DNA of 64,000 bases, taken from positions 1,736,001 to 1,800,000 of the forward strand of contig NZ_CP084560.1 in NCBI RefSeq assembly GCF_021789175.1, in the 5' to 3' direction. The notes beneath the pieces are model-generated. The model did no database searches and had not been told where the DNA came from. It saw only the letters and a list, made by a program, of their open reading frames with translations. Positions 56,301 through 64,000 of the stretch are shown here, in pieces. The translations under genes and the position numbers were made by a program. Numbering within the stretch: the stretch's first letter is position 1; every line of letters starts with the position of its first letter. Source of the stretch: Arthrobacter sp. FW306-2-2C-D06B. Lineage in GTDB: Bacteria > Actinomycetota > Actinomycetes > Actinomycetales > Micrococcaceae.

Positions 56301-56828
56301 ACGCTGCTCTCCGTCCTGCTTGGTTTCCTGCCCGTATCATCCGGGAGGGCCTACGTCAGCGGAAATGCTGCGTGGTGTCCCCAGGAGGCCCACCTCTTCG
56401 ACTCCACTATCCGTGCCAACCTGCTGCTCGCCCGCCCGGCCGGACGGAAGCCTTCCGAATCGGACATGTACCAGGCCTTGGGCGCCGTCGGGCTTTCAGG
56501 ACTGGTATCCCGGGTTCCCGGGGGCCTTGACAGCCGCATAGGCCCCTCGGGTTCGTTCCTGAGCGGCGGCGAACGCCAAAGGCTCGCCATGGCCCGCACG
56601 CTCCTCACCGGCGCAGCTGTCCTCCTCCTGGACGAGCCGACGGCCCATCTCGACGCTGAGGCCGGACGCCTCATGATGGCAGAGCTGCGTGCCGGGCTGA
56701 AGGACGTCACGGTGGTCCTGGTGACGCACAATCCCGCCGACATCGCCGGGGGAGACTCCCGGTTGGATCTCGGCACCACCAAGCTCGACTCGGCGTCGGC
56801 ACTCTCGGCGCTCGTGCGCGGAAACTAG
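53364..56828 (+). CDS. cydDC: Fused CydDC thiol/heme ABC exporter
   Basis: A single 1154-residue polypeptide containing both halves of the heterodimeric CydD/CydC transporter that exports glutathione or cysteine and is required for cytochrome bd assembly. The CydD half has six helices and an ATPase with Walker A GRSGSGKST near 370, LSPGELRRVAVARGL, and LLLDEPTAHLD. After a hydrophilic linker (about 540-605), the CydC half has a second helix bundle, GPSGSGKSTLL near 972, LSGGERQRLAMARTLL and LLLDEPTAHLD. In most bacteria these are two genes, but fused forms occur in actinobacteria. Linker DNA has three 15-bp direct repeats (54990-55034). Confidence 0.95.
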   Translation: MKPQLPAGPATRSALYFLGLLSSLKALSLVLIAQAIAGMLSGLAAGGMGWREGLVWGAAGAVLRSLTVWGQGVAARRAALGVKEELRSRLLGRALGSGAAGRVGDVNDGGLAVLATRGLDALDNYYTQFLPALVNCAALPLLLGARILFADWVSAVVVVLTLPLIPLFMVLIGRHTEDRVHEAQSTLRRLSGHILELARGLPVLVGLGRAGEQRAALEDLSEEYRSRTMGTLRTAFMSALALELIATLSVAVVAVFIGVRLVAGDMGLEAGLLALILAPDCYLPLRELGMAHHASDDGREALAAANAVLESPAGRPLSDVSDVEVHDAEASADVVVTGLTVRYPGRVVAAVGPIDFRAPAGQITALDGRSGSGKSTILGVLAGTIGDGPLATIEGSVNGLDAGAVAWVPQHPVMVAGSVLDEVVLYLNGGKQRLASAGPWTATGADVARAMRCLEQSAAEHLASKHPAELSPGELRRVAVARGLARLNAGATVLLLDEPTAHLDAASADAIRSAIAGLRGAATVILVAHDAATRKLADNVVKVDGGKVDGGKVDSGEFTSGTDQEQAGPVHLESGAPAPAPVKRDVNPGATPVGGIEPPTAISTLKALARILAPVRYKFAGAVLLAALAALFAVALSGLSGWLIIRASEQPPILYLLGAIVGVRFFGIGRAVLRYSERLVVHDTVFEAMTRLRGALWASLSARALSLRRLLQGGNVLGAIVDDVDTLRDVLPRVVLPPLSALAVAVSAVVASALLVPATVPAVVASAVVGLVLAPLLALVADRNAARSEQQLRSVVLLDVAAALDARAELSANGVAGTVLSSLTRRDNAATAAAQRSAWADGIGQGLTVLACTLGALGAGILAAPSVQAGTVAPAVLAVDVLVQLALAEPYGAVVSAVRQGPALAAVLRRIAQSGAFDAPDADGGVLSLPERPDGSAGLLLDGLEASWPGGAPVFSGLSAEAAPAHWLAVTGPSGSGKSTLLSVLLGFLPVSSGRAYVSGNAAWCPQEAHLFDSTIRANLLLARPAGRKPSESDMYQALGAVGLSGLVSRVPGGLDSRIGPSGSFLSGGERQRLAMARTLLTGAAVLLLDEPTAHLDAEAGRLMMAELRAGLKDVTVVLVTHNPADIAGGDSRLDLGTTKLDSASALSALVRGN
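54990..55034 (+). repeat. Three 15-bp repeats in CydDC linker
   Basis: Units of the type GTCGACGGCGGAAAG encode VDGGK, VDGGK and VDSGE in the linker between the two ABC halves. Confidence 0.8.
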
Positions 56829-57302
56829 TGGGAATTTTCGTTGATTCTCGTTGATTCGTCGGGGGTTTAGGGGCCAAGTCCTCTTCGCGTCGGGAGGACA
56901 TGCCCGTTCCTCGTGCCCGCGACCGGACATAACGGGAATATGTCCATCCGCTGGCCCCGGCGCAGAGCATGTCCGTGAGCCCGGGCGGGCCGCCGCCTGG
57001 ACCTGGTCCCTGGGGGACATGCCCGTTCTTCGCGGCCGCGACCGGACACAACCGGAATATGCTCATCCGCTAGCGCTGGCGAGGGGCATGTCCAGGAGCC
57101 CGGGCGGGCCGCCGCCTGGACCTGGTCCCTGGGGGACATGCCCGTTCTTCGCGGCCGCGACCGGACACAAACGGAATATGCTCATCCGCTAGCGCTGGCG
57201 AGGGGCATGTCCAGGAGCCCGGCCATAAGCGGCGAATCGAGTTCAAGTATGACCGCGGCTTCTCGCCGCTCGCGACGTCAACGGGAAGTTAGCAGACGGA
57301 AA
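56829..57302. other. 474-bp gene-free region with 119-bp tandem repeats
   Basis: No coding sequence is supported. It contains the 10-bp direct repeat TCGTTGATTC twice in tandem (56838-56857), the 119-bp repeat array (56896-57222) and an 80-bp unique end. A 10-bp repeat, CGGAAACTAG, flanks it at 56819-56828 and 57297-57306, overlapping the two convergent stop codons. Confidence 0.75.
56896..57222. repeat. 119-bp tandem repeat array, 2.75 units
   Basis: Units start at 56896, 57015 and 57134. Units 2 and 3 are nearly identical; unit 1 is more diverged; unit 3 is cut after 89 bp. Each unit starts GGACATGCCC and carries GGGCATGTCC about 65 bp later, so each holds a 10-bp inverted repeat bracketing its centre. 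Also present are GCCCGGGC and GGCCGC dyads. Function is unknown; the array follows the cyd operon. Confidence 0.9.
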
Positions 57303-58385
57303 CTAGCCGAGGAGCCGTCCGAAGGTGGCGTCCACCGAATCGACAATGTTGTCGATGAGTCTCCGGGCGTCGTCCTCCCGGATGAGCGGGGTCGACTGAC
57401 CTGCCCATAGGGACATCAGGCCCGTGATTCCCTGTGCCGCCGCGGCGGGCCGGAACTTGCCCGTCAGCCAGTTCTGGATGGGGAACGGTGCATGCGTGGC
57501 AGGATCGGCGAGCTCGGCGATGATCCGGTTGGGAATGCCGCGTGCCAAGCGGCCGCTGAGGGCGCGGGTCAGGACAGTGTGGGCGGCATCGGGTCCGCGC
57601 ATCGCGGCGAGGTGCGCGGGACTGATGGCTGACTGGCGCGTTGCCAGGAAGGCAGAACCGATCTGCACCGCGTCCGCGCCAAGCGCCAAGGCGGCAGCGA
57701 CCCCGCGTCCGTCCGCGATACCGCCCGCTGCGATGACCGGAACCGGGACGGCATCCACCACCTGGGGTACCAGGGCCATGGTCCCGACGAGCGAGTCCTC
57801 AGGGGCCCGCAGGAAGGAAACCCGGTGACCGCCGGCCTCCATGCCCGTGGCGACGATGGCGTCCACGCCGCCGGCAGCCAGGGCTACGGCTTCGTCAACC
57901 GTGGTTGCAGTACCCACCACCACGATGCCGTTCCGGTGGGCCTCCTCGATGACAGCCCCGGACGGAACACCGAAGACAAAGCTCAGCACGGCCGGCCGGG
58001 CGTCGATGGCCGCCTGGATCTGTTCCTGCAGATCGGGCAGGTAGGTGTCCGGTTGCGCGGGTGGTTCGACGCCCACCAGCTCGAAATACGGCCGGAGGAT
58101 GTCCACGTAAGCGGCGAACTGCCGGGCGTCCGGGGTTGGCGGCTCTTCACCCTCGATGGGGAGCCACAGATTCAGTGCGAATGGCTTCCCGGTGGCCTCC
58201 CTGAGTTCGCTTGCCGTGGCCGCAATCCGTTTCCCGTCGTATCCGTAGAGGCCATACGAACCCAGCCCGCCGGCCTCGCTGACGGTGGCCGCCAGCTCCA
58301 CCGATGACAGTCCACCGAACGGTCCGAGGACGATGGGTAAGTCAGTGTTGAAGAGGCGGGTTGCCCGCGTGTCTTTCCACGGCAT
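57303..58385 (-). CDS. NMO-type flavin oxidoreductase
   Basis: A 360-residue FMN-dependent TIM-barrel protein of the 2-nitropropane dioxygenase/nitronate monooxygenase family. Motifs are LPIVLGPFGGLSS at the start, LPVPVIAAGGIADGRGVAAALALGADAVQIGSAF (phosphate-binding loop region), and ATGMEAGGHR with the conserved His near residue 180. Substrate is uncertain: such proteins act on propionate 3-nitronate or as enoyl reductases. The ATG at 58385 is preferred over upstream in-frame codons. It follows the DinB-like gene by 8 bp and is probably co-transcribed. Confidence 0.9.
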   Translation of the reverse strand: MPWKDTRATRLFNTDLPIVLGPFGGLSSVELAATVSEAGGLGSYGLYGYDGKRIAATASELREATGKPFALNLWLPIEGEEPPTPDARQFAAYVDILRPYFELVGVEPPAQPDTYLPDLQEQIQAAIDARPAVLSFVFGVPSGAVIEEAHRNGIVVVGTATTVDEAVALAAGGVDAIVATGMEAGGHRVSFLRAPEDSLVGTMALVPQVVDAVPVPVIAAGGIADGRGVAAALALGADAVQIGSAFLATRQSAISPAHLAAMRGPDAAHTVLTRALSGRLARGIPNRIIAELADPATHAPFPIQNWLTGKFRPAAAAQGITGLMSLWAGQSTPLIREDDARRLIDNIVDSVDATFGRLLG

Positions 58386-58393
58386 CTCAGCGC

Positions 58394-58912
58394 CTAGCCG
58401 TCGACGTCGTGAAGGTGATGGACGACGTCGTGCAGGAAGTACTGGGCAAACGTCAGCACGGTGAACGTGGAGCCGTTGCTGCGGACCCCCGTGCGGGGCC
58501 ACTCATCTTCGTGGACAGCGGCGAAGGAGTTGGCAATCTGGGTGCCCTCGGCGGCCAGCTGCGCAGCCACTGCAGCCGGATCCGCATTGGCATAGTCGCC
58601 GTCGATCGCGGCCTTGTCTTGGTCCCAATTGGCGAAGTGGGCATCGTCGTCCCGCAGCATCAGGTTCAGGCGCTGGTCAAAAAGGCTGAAGACATCCCGC
58701 ACATGGCACGCGTACTCCAACGGCGACCACGTGTGCTCGTCAGGACGGGTGGACGCGTCTTCCCGGCGCAGAACGGCCCGCCAACGCGGCAGCATATTCA
58801 GGACTGTCCCCGGGACGGTGGACGGGGTCACCGTGGCGGCGTCGAAGCCGCACTCGGGACAGGGGGTGGACAGGACCCAGGTCCAGTCCTTGTCATCGGG
58901 AATGATCGGCAT
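58394..58912 (-). CDS. DinB family protein
   Basis: A 172-residue helical protein with DinB-fold features: the metal-binding histidine candidates HVRDVFSLF and QYFLHDVVHHLHDV near residues 65 and 165. An N-terminal TPCPECGFD cysteine pair is unusual for DinB relatives. Many such proteins are thiol-dependent or mycothiol-dependent transferases; whether this one uses mycothiol is unknown. The ATG at 58912 is supported by TAGACT 6 nt upstream. Confidence 0.85.
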   Translation of the reverse strand: MPIIPDDKDWTWVLSTPCPECGFDAATVTPSTVPGTVLNMLPRWRAVLRREDASTRPDEHTWSPLEYACHVRDVFSLFDQRLNLMLRDDDAHFANWDQDKAAIDGDYANADPAAVAAQLAAEGTQIANSFAAVHEDEWPRTGVRSNGSTFTVLTFAQYFLHDVVHHLHDVDG

Positions 58913-58918
58913 GGCAGT

Positions 58919-58924
58919 AGTCTA
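58919..58924 (-). promoter_or_regulatory. -10 hexamer of leaderless DinB gene
   Basis: TAGACT on the minus strand ends 6 nt before the ATG at 58912; same hexamer and spacing as dnaE. Confidence 0.5.
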
Positions 58925-59003
58925 GGGCCCGGATTCCCGATCCGGTCACACTACCTGCGAGAGGCCAATCCCCGGTCTGATCGGCCCGATCAGGAGTAAG
59001 GTT

Positions 59004-59417
59004 ATGAGCTGGGGAAGCCTGGAAAGTGAAATTGCCATGCTTAAGGATCTAAACGTCGCCGGAGTGCTCCCTGCCAGCGATATCGGCCGCGCCCGCGACT
59101 TCTACCGCGACAAGCTCGGTCTCGAACCGGACAACCCGGAGGCCACGGACAACCTGATGTACAAGTGCGCCAACGGCACCGCCTTCCTGCTCTACGAGAC
59201 GCCCAACGCCGGGACCGCCAAGAACACCCAGCTGGGATTCCAGAGCACGGACCTGGACCAGGACATGGCCGACCTCAGGGCGCGCGGAGTCGTTTTCGAA
59301 GAGTACGACTTCCCGGGCCTGAAAACCGAAAACGGGGTAGCCACCTTGCCTGACGGCGAAAGGGGAGCCTGGTTCCTCGACTCGGAAGGAAACATCCTCA
59401 GTATCGCCACGATGTAG
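59004..59417 (+). CDS. VOC family protein
   Basis: A 137-residue vicinal-oxygen-chelate (glyoxalase-fold) protein. A first beta-alpha-beta unit (VAGVLPASDIGRARDFYRDKLGL) is followed by a second (NTQLGFQSTDLDQDMADLRARGV) and a final strand GAWFLDSEGNILSI, where D and E are typical metal ligands. Substrate is unknown. The ATG at 59004 has AGGAG 7 nt upstream; an in-frame ATG at 59037 is an alternative start that matches many family members. Confidence 0.85.
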   Translation: MSWGSLESEIAMLKDLNVAGVLPASDIGRARDFYRDKLGLEPDNPEATDNLMYKCANGTAFLLYETPNAGTAKNTQLGFQSTDLDQDMADLRARGVVFEEYDFPGLKTENGVATLPDGERGAWFLDSEGNILSIATM

Positions 59418-59434
59418 CCGAGCGCATTCGGGTT

Positions 59435-61987
59435 TTAGCCTTCGACAGCTGCTGCTTCGCTTCCGTTCCCTTCTTCCCACGCCATGCTCGCACCGATCGC
59501 ATCCACGGGCTGGGAGAGGGGAACGCCGGAGCCGTCACGGCGGCCGTGTTCTTGTGGCAGGGCACGGGCAACGCCGGCGCCGGATGATGCCTTCGCCGGA
59601 CCATGACCAGCCCAGCCGAGCAACAGGGTGTCTTCACCCTTGAGGAAACGGTGGGCCCGGACACCTCCGGTCGCCCGGCCCTTGGCCGGGTACTCCTCGA
59701 ACGGGGTGATCTTCGCCGTGCCCGGAGCGGTCCCCGGCAGCGCGCCGTTGCTGCCAGCGATCGTCACGACGACGGCGGCAGGGTCGTCGGCGCGCACCGT
59801 GCCGAAGTGGATGACTTCGTCTCCGTCCCCAAGCTTGATGCCCGCCATGCCGCCCGCGGTGCGGCCCTGCGGCCGAACGGCAGAGGCGCCGAAACGCAGG
59901 AGCTGCGCAAGCCGGGTCACGAAGACGAGGTCGACGTCGTCGTCCGGGGCAGGCTCCACGCCAACCACAGTGTCCTTGTCCTTGAGGGCAATGATTTCCC
60001 AGTCCTCGCGGTTCAACGGGTAGTCGGGCAGGACGCGTTTGACCACGCCCTGGACCGTCCCGATGGCCAACACGGCATCCAGCGGCACGAACGCCACGAG
60101 CGTTTCGCCCTTGAGCAGGGTGATGAAGTCCTTTGCCGCGACGCCCCCCGCAAGATTGGGCAGGCCGGACATGGGAGGCAACGCAGGCATGTCCATGACC
60201 TGTACCCGGAGCATGCGGCCCTGCGAGGTGACCGCGCCGATTTCGCCGCGCGCGGTTGTCTTGACCACGGAGCGGTAGACATCATGCTTGCTCCGCGGGC
60301 CGGATTCGGCCAGCGGCTCCTGGTTGGATGTGCGTGCGATCTGGCCCGAGGTGCTGAGCAGTGCCCAGCAGGGATCATCGGGGATCTCAAGCGGAAGGGC
60401 TGCGGCCTTCCCCTTGCCTGCCGGGACGGCTGCTGCAAGCGCGGCGGCGACCGTGGGGGATACGGCCTCGGACTCAAGGAGAACCGTGCGTCGCGGCGTG
60501 CCGTACTTCTCGGCCACTTCGGCCAATTCCCCGGACACCAGTTCCCGCAGGAGCACGTCGGACGCAAGGATCGCTTCGAGTTCGGCGATCTCCCGGCGCA
60601 GTTCTTCCTGCTCTTTCTCGAGTTCGATGCGCGAGTACTTGGTCAGTTGGCGCAGGCGGAGTTCCAGGATGTAGTTGGCCTGGATCTCGGACAGGTCGTA
60701 GATGGACATCAGCCGTTCGCGGGCCGCCGATGCTTCGTCCGAGGAGCGGATGATCTGGATGACCTCGTCGATGTCCACGATCGCGATCAACAGGCCCTCC
60801 ACCAGGTGGAGGCGGTCCTTCTTCTTTCCGAGGCGGAAGGCCGTGCGGCGGCGTACGACCGATATGCGGTGGCCGACGTAGACCTGCAGGAGTTGGAGCA
60901 AGCCCAAGGTCTGCGGCTGCCCATCCACCAGGGTCACATTGTTGATGCCGAAGGAGTCTTCCATCGGGGTGAAGCGGTAGAGCTGCTGCAGCACGGCGTT
61001 GGGGTTGAAGCCGTTCTTGATCTCGATCACAAGCCGCAGTCCGTGCTTGCGGTCAGTGAGGTCCATGACATCGCTGATGCCTGTCAGCTTTTTGGCGTTG
61101 ACGGCATCCTTGATCTTCTCGATGACCTTCTCCGGACCCACCATGTAGGGGAGTTCGGTCACCACCAGGCCGGTGCGGCGCGCGGTCAGCTGCTCGATCT
61201 CCACCTTGGCGCGGGTCTTGAACGAACCACGTCCCGTGGCATAGGCATCACGGATGCCGTCCAGGCCAACGATCCTGCCGCCTGTGGGCAAGTCAGGGCC
61301 GGGCACGAAGCGCATGACGTCTTCCAGCGTGGCGTCCGGATTGGCGATGAGGTGCCGGGCGGCCGCGATGACTTCCACGAGGTTGTGGGGAGCCATGTTG
61401 GTGGCCATGCCGACTGCAATGCCCGTGGTGCCGTTGACGAGCAAATTAGGGAAGGCCGAGGGCAGGACGTCCGGCTGGGTCAGCTGGTTGTCGTAGTTGG
61501 GGACGAAGTCCACCACGTCTTCGTCGAGGTTCTCGGTCATCGTCATCGCAGCCGCGGCGAGCCGGGCTTCAGTGTAACGCGGTGCCGCCGGGCCGTCGTC
61601 GAGCGAACCGAAGTTGCCGTGCCCGTCAATGAGGGGCAAGCGCAGCGAGAAGTCCTGTGCCATGCGCACCATGGCGTCATAGATGGCGGTATCACCGTGG
61701 GGGTGCAGCTTTCCCATGACTTCGCCCACCACGCGGGCGCTCTTCACATGCCCGCGGTCCGGGCGCAGGCCCATGTCGCTCATCATGTAGAGGATGCGTC
61801 GCTGGACGGGTTTGAGGCCGTCGCGCGCATCGGGGAGCGCGCGGGAATAGATCACCGAATACGCGTACTCCAGGAAGGAGCCTTCCATCTCGGAAGTGAC
61901 GTCGATATCGATGATGTTCTCGGTGAAGTCCCCGTCGACGGCGGCCGAGGCGGCGTTTGCGCGGGAGGGACTTTGGCTGCGTGCCAT
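59435..61987 (-). CDS. parC: DNA topoisomerase IV subunit A
   Basis: The DNA-breaking subunit of a type IIA topoisomerase, 850 residues. The catalytic tyrosine is Y138 ([10 protein letters not shown]). The quinolone-resistance region [12 protein letters not shown] spans residues 95-106, with T100 and D104 at the positions equal to GyrA S83 and D87 of E. coli. The C-terminal beta-pinwheel region has several blades (for example [22 protein letters not shown]). It pairs with parE at 46824-48932. The start ([13 protein letters not shown]) opens into a short disordered tail. No promoter element was identified for it. Confidence 0.93.
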   Translation of the reverse strand: MARSQSPSRANAASAAVDGDFTENIIDIDVTSEMEGSFLEYAYSVIYSRALPDARDGLKPVQRRILYMMSDMGLRPDRGHVKSARVVGEVMGKLHPHGDTAIYDAMVRMAQDFSLRLPLIDGHGNFGSLDDGPAAPRYTEARLAAAAMTMTENLDEDVVDFVPNYDNQLTQPDVLPSAFPNLLVNGTTGIAVGMATNMAPHNLVEVIAAARHLIANPDATLEDVMRFVPGPDLPTGGRIVGLDGIRDAYATGRGSFKTRAKVEIEQLTARRTGLVVTELPYMVGPEKVIEKIKDAVNAKKLTGISDVMDLTDRKHGLRLVIEIKNGFNPNAVLQQLYRFTPMEDSFGINNVTLVDGQPQTLGLLQLLQVYVGHRISVVRRRTAFRLGKKKDRLHLVEGLLIAIVDIDEVIQIIRSSDEASAARERLMSIYDLSEIQANYILELRLRQLTKYSRIELEKEQEELRREIAELEAILASDVLLRELVSGELAEVAEKYGTPRRTVLLESEAVSPTVAAALAAAVPAGKGKAAALPLEIPDDPCWALLSTSGQIARTSNQEPLAESGPRSKHDVYRSVVKTTARGEIGAVTSQGRMLRVQVMDMPALPPMSGLPNLAGGVAAKDFITLLKGETLVAFVPLDAVLAIGTVQGVVKRVLPDYPLNREDWEIIALKDKDTVVGVEPAPDDDVDLVFVTRLAQLLRFGASAVRPQGRTAGGMAGIKLGDGDEVIHFGTVRADDPAAVVVTIAGSNGALPGTAPGTAKITPFEEYPAKGRATGGVRAHRFLKGEDTLLLGWAGHGPAKASSGAGVARALPQEHGRRDGSGVPLSQPVDAIGASMAWEEGNGSEAAAVEG

Positions 61988-62029
61988 GGAGTCGGTGGAT
62001 CCTTAAACGTGTACTGCGGAAGACTTAGC

Positions 62030-62035
62030 TAGGCT
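62030..62035 (+). promoter_or_regulatory. -10 hexamer of leaderless GNAT/CoA gene
   Basis: TAGGCT ends 6 nt before the ATG at 62042. It lies inside an inverted repeat CTTAGC-TAG-GCTAAG (62024-62038). Confidence 0.4.
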
Positions 62036-62041
62036 AAGCCT

Positions 62042-64000
62042 ATGGTGGATCAGCCCGGCGCCGGCGTATATCCGGAATATTGGGAGGCCGATGTCGTGCT
62101 TCGCGACGGCGGAACGGCACACCTGAGACCTATCTCACCCGAAGATGCCGACGCGCTCCAGGCCTTCCACACAGCGCAGTCCGAGACGTCCATCTACATG
62201 CGGTTCTTCTCGTTCAAATCGAGGCTCTCCAGCAAAGAACTGCGCCGCTTCACCGAAGTGGACCACAAGGACCGGGTGGCGTTCGTCATCACGATCGGCG
62301 GAGCGATCGTGGGCGTCGGCCGCTACGACCGGCTCGATGACCCCACGGAGGCCGAAGTGGCCTTCAATATTTCCGATGTCCAGCAGGGCCGGGGCATCGG
62401 CTCCATCCTGCTCGAACACCTGGCTGCGGCTGCCCGGGAGAACGGCATCCGACGCTTCACGGCCGAGGTCCTGCCGGAGAACCGCAAAATGCTCCGGGTC
62501 TTCGCCGATGCCGGCTACGAGCTTGTGCGCAAATTCGACGACGGCGTCGTCAGCGTCGAATTCAACATCGACCCCACCGAGAAATCCCTCGCCGTCATGG
62601 AATCGCGGGAACACCGCGCCGAGGCCCGCAGCGTAAGGGACCTGCTGGCGCCGTCGTCGATCGCTGTGGTGGGCGCCAGCCGCCGGTGGGGGACCATAGG
62701 GCACCAGCTGCTTGAGCACATCCTGGAAGGTGGCTTCTCTGGCGCGGTCTATGCGGTCAATCCGGAGGCGTTCGAACTGGCCGGCATGAAGTCCTTCGCC
62801 CGGATCGCCGACGTCCCTGGTCCGGTGCAGCTCGCCGTTATCGCCGTGCCTTACGAAGAAGTGCCGAAAGTCGTGGACGAGTGCGGGGCGGCCGGGGTCA
62901 AAGGCCTCGTGGTCGCCACGGCCGGGTACGCGGACGACGGCGAGCGGGGGCTGCGGAGGCAGCGGGAGCTGGTTCGCCAAGCCAGGTCCTATGGGATGCG
63001 CGTGATAGGCCCCGAGTCGTTGGGGATCGTGAACACGAACCCGGACATTTCCCTCAACGCGTCGATGGCCCCGAGCCTGCCCCGGCGTGGAGGACTCGGG
63101 CTGTTTTCGCAATCCGCGGCCATCGGGGTTTCCGTCTACGCTGCGGCGAGCCGCCGGGGACTGGGCATCTCCTCGTTCCTGTCCGCCGGCAACCGCGCCG
63201 ATATCTCCGGAAACGACGCCATGCAGTTCTGGGAGGACGATCCCGATACCGTCGCCGTCGGGCTCTATTTGGAGTCGATCGGCAATCCCCGCAAGTTTTC
63301 CCGCCTTGCCCGGCGCTTGTCGCGGAGCAAGCCGGTCATCGTTGCCAAATCGGATGTCACCGGGCTCCCCCTTCCGCCGGGGCATGTTGTCAGGACCACG
63401 CTGGCGCCTGTGGCGGCCCTCGACGCGATGATGCGCCAAGCCGGTGTCATCGCCGTCGAAACGATCGAACAGCTCATGGATGTCGCGCAGATCGTGTCCA
63501 GCCAACCCCTGCCCAAGGGCCCGGCGCTCGCCGTCTACAGCAATTCCGCAGCCTTCGGGAAGGTCGTCGCGGACAACGCGGCGCCCCAGGGACTCGTCGT
63601 CGACAGGATCGTCACCGACGTGGACCTGGACGCAGGGATGTCCGCATCGCGGGAAGGGCTGCGGCGCAGCCTCCGGAAAAATCTTGCGGACGATTCCGTG
63701 CATGCGGTGGTGGCGGCCATGGTGCCGTCCCGCAGCCTCACGATGGAAGCGATCGCGGGAGTGCTCGCCGAATGCGCGGCAGAGGCCGGCAAGCCCGTCG
63801 TGGCCGCTTTCACCGGGATCCTCGATACTTCCGTGCAACTGGATGGATTGCTTGCGCCAAAAGGGGAGTCCGGGGAGTCCGGATCTTCCCTTCCTTGCTA
63901 CTCCAGTGCGGGCAACGCGGTGGCGGCCTTGGCGGCAGTGGTCCGTTACGCGAAGTGGCTGGACCGCGACCAAGGCATGTTCATCGAGCCTGCTGGTTGC
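62042..64000 (+). CDS. GNAT plus acyl-CoA synthetase-like protein, 3' end outside window
   Basis: An open frame to the window end of at least 653 residues. The N-terminal 170 residues are a GNAT acetyltransferase (AHLRPISPEDADAL, QQGRGIGSILLEHL, VLPENRKMLRVFADAGYE). From about 195 comes a CoA-binding domain (SSIAVVGASRRWGTIGHQLL), then a succinyl-CoA-ligase-like part (GLFSQSAAIGVSVYAA and AVYSNSAAFGKVVADNA). An ATP-grasp domain would follow downstream. This GNAT-first order is like the Streptomyces PatA-type protein acetyltransferases, which modify acyl-CoA synthetases; most enterobacterial Pat proteins have the opposite order. Activity is inferred from family only. Confidence 0.88.
   Translation, partial: MVDQPGAGVYPEYWEADVVLRDGGTAHLRPISPEDADALQAFHTAQSETSIYMRFFSFKSRLSSKELRRFTEVDHKDRVAFVITIGGAIVGVGRYDRLDDPTEAEVAFNISDVQQGRGIGSILLEHLAAAARENGIRRFTAEVLPENRKMLRVFADAGYELVRKFDDGVVSVEFNIDPTEKSLAVMESREHRAEARSVRDLLAPSSIAVVGASRRWGTIGHQLLEHILEGGFSGAVYAVNPEAFELAGMKSFARIADVPGPVQLAVIAVPYEEVPKVVDECGAAGVKGLVVATAGYADDGERGLRRQRELVRQARSYGMRVIGPESLGIVNTNPDISLNASMAPSLPRRGGLGLFSQSAAIGVSVYAAASRRGLGISSFLSAGNRADISGNDAMQFWEDDPDTVAVGLYLESIGNPRKFSRLARRLSRSKPVIVAKSDVTGLPLPPGHVVRTTLAPVAALDAMMRQAGVIAVETIEQLMDVAQIVSSQPLPKGPALAVYSNSAAFGKVVADNAAPQGLVVDRIVTDVDLDAGMSASREGLRRSLRKNLADDSVHAVVAAMVPSRSLTMEAIAGVLAECAAEAGKPVVAAFTGILDTSVQLDGLLAPKGESGESGSSLPCYSSAGNAVAALAAVVRYAKWLDRDQGMFIEPAGC

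Noticed and set aside
56496..57139. Short minus-strand frames across the 119-bp repeats
   Set aside because: Their length follows the repeat unit and the translations are repetitive Arg/Pro/Gly sequence; no protein family is seen.
62135..63973. 612-residue minus-strand open frame
   Set aside because: It is the shadow of the GNAT/CoA-synthetase gene, whose protein has clear family motifs on the plus strand.

Overview
The window is GC-rich bacterial chromosome with dense, mostly housekeeping genes. Gene content and order point to an actinobacterium of the family Micrococcaceae (Arthrobacter in the broad sense). The indicators are sepF-yggT-divIVA, polyphosphate glucokinase, a glnA2-glnE-glnA1-lipA-lipB neighbourhood like that of mycobacteria, a one-polypeptide CydDC, and frequent GTG starts. 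No rRNA, tRNA, CRISPR array, transposase or prophage gene was seen.

Layout. (1) 1-1.7 kb: cell division and polar growth (end of sepF, a YggT protein, divIVA). (2) 1.7-6.9 kb: lspA, an RluA-family pseudouridine synthase and dnaE. (3) 6.9-14 kb: flavin reductase, a membrane protein, hisD, nrdR with two NrdR-like boxes, then on the minus strand map, ppgK, an SDR and panB, plus a 54-residue orphan protein. (4) 14-27.8 kb: nitrogen and lipoate block: glnA2, glnE, small genes, glnA1 with a tandem GlnR-type box, an RDD protein, a DUF4191 protein, lipA, lipB, a Ser/Thr kinase with altered catalytic motifs, and a TIGR01777 epimerase. (5) 27.9-38.8 kb: tricorn-type protease, OsmC, a membrane protein, E2 acyltransferase with two lipoyl domains, lpd, leucyl aminopeptidase and a PAC2 protein. 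(6) 38.8-46.6 kb: MFS transporter, DUF4192 protein, principal sigma factor, a divergent MocR/EamA pair, a PaiB-like protein and a zinc-ribbon small protein. (7) 46.8-62 kb: topoisomerase IV subunits parE and parC facing each other, enclosing a BlaI/M56 regulator-protease pair, cydA-cydB-cydDC, a 119-bp tandem repeat array, an NMO-type oxidoreductase, a DinB-like protein and a VOC protein. (8) 62-64 kb: start of a GNAT plus acyl-CoA synthetase-like protein, cut by the window end.

How genes work together. LipB and LipA make the lipoyl groups that E2 carries and Lpd reoxidises. GlnE can adenylylate GlnA1, which has the target tyrosine motif, while GlnA2 lacks that motif. The BlaI repressor gene and cydA share a divergent intergenic region that holds three copies of the same palindrome (TTCTAC-N5-GTAGAA). 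This suggests that the BlaI/M56 pair controls cytochrome bd oxidase and its CydDC exporter; it is the most interesting regulatory inference here.

Two more patterns stand out. At least thirteen genes have a TANNNT-like hexamer 6-7 nt before the start codon and mostly no Shine-Dalgarno sequence, as expected for leaderless mRNAs. The 119-bp repeat array between cydDC and the NMO gene lies in a segment flanked by a 10-bp direct repeat that overlaps both stop codons, as if inserted there.
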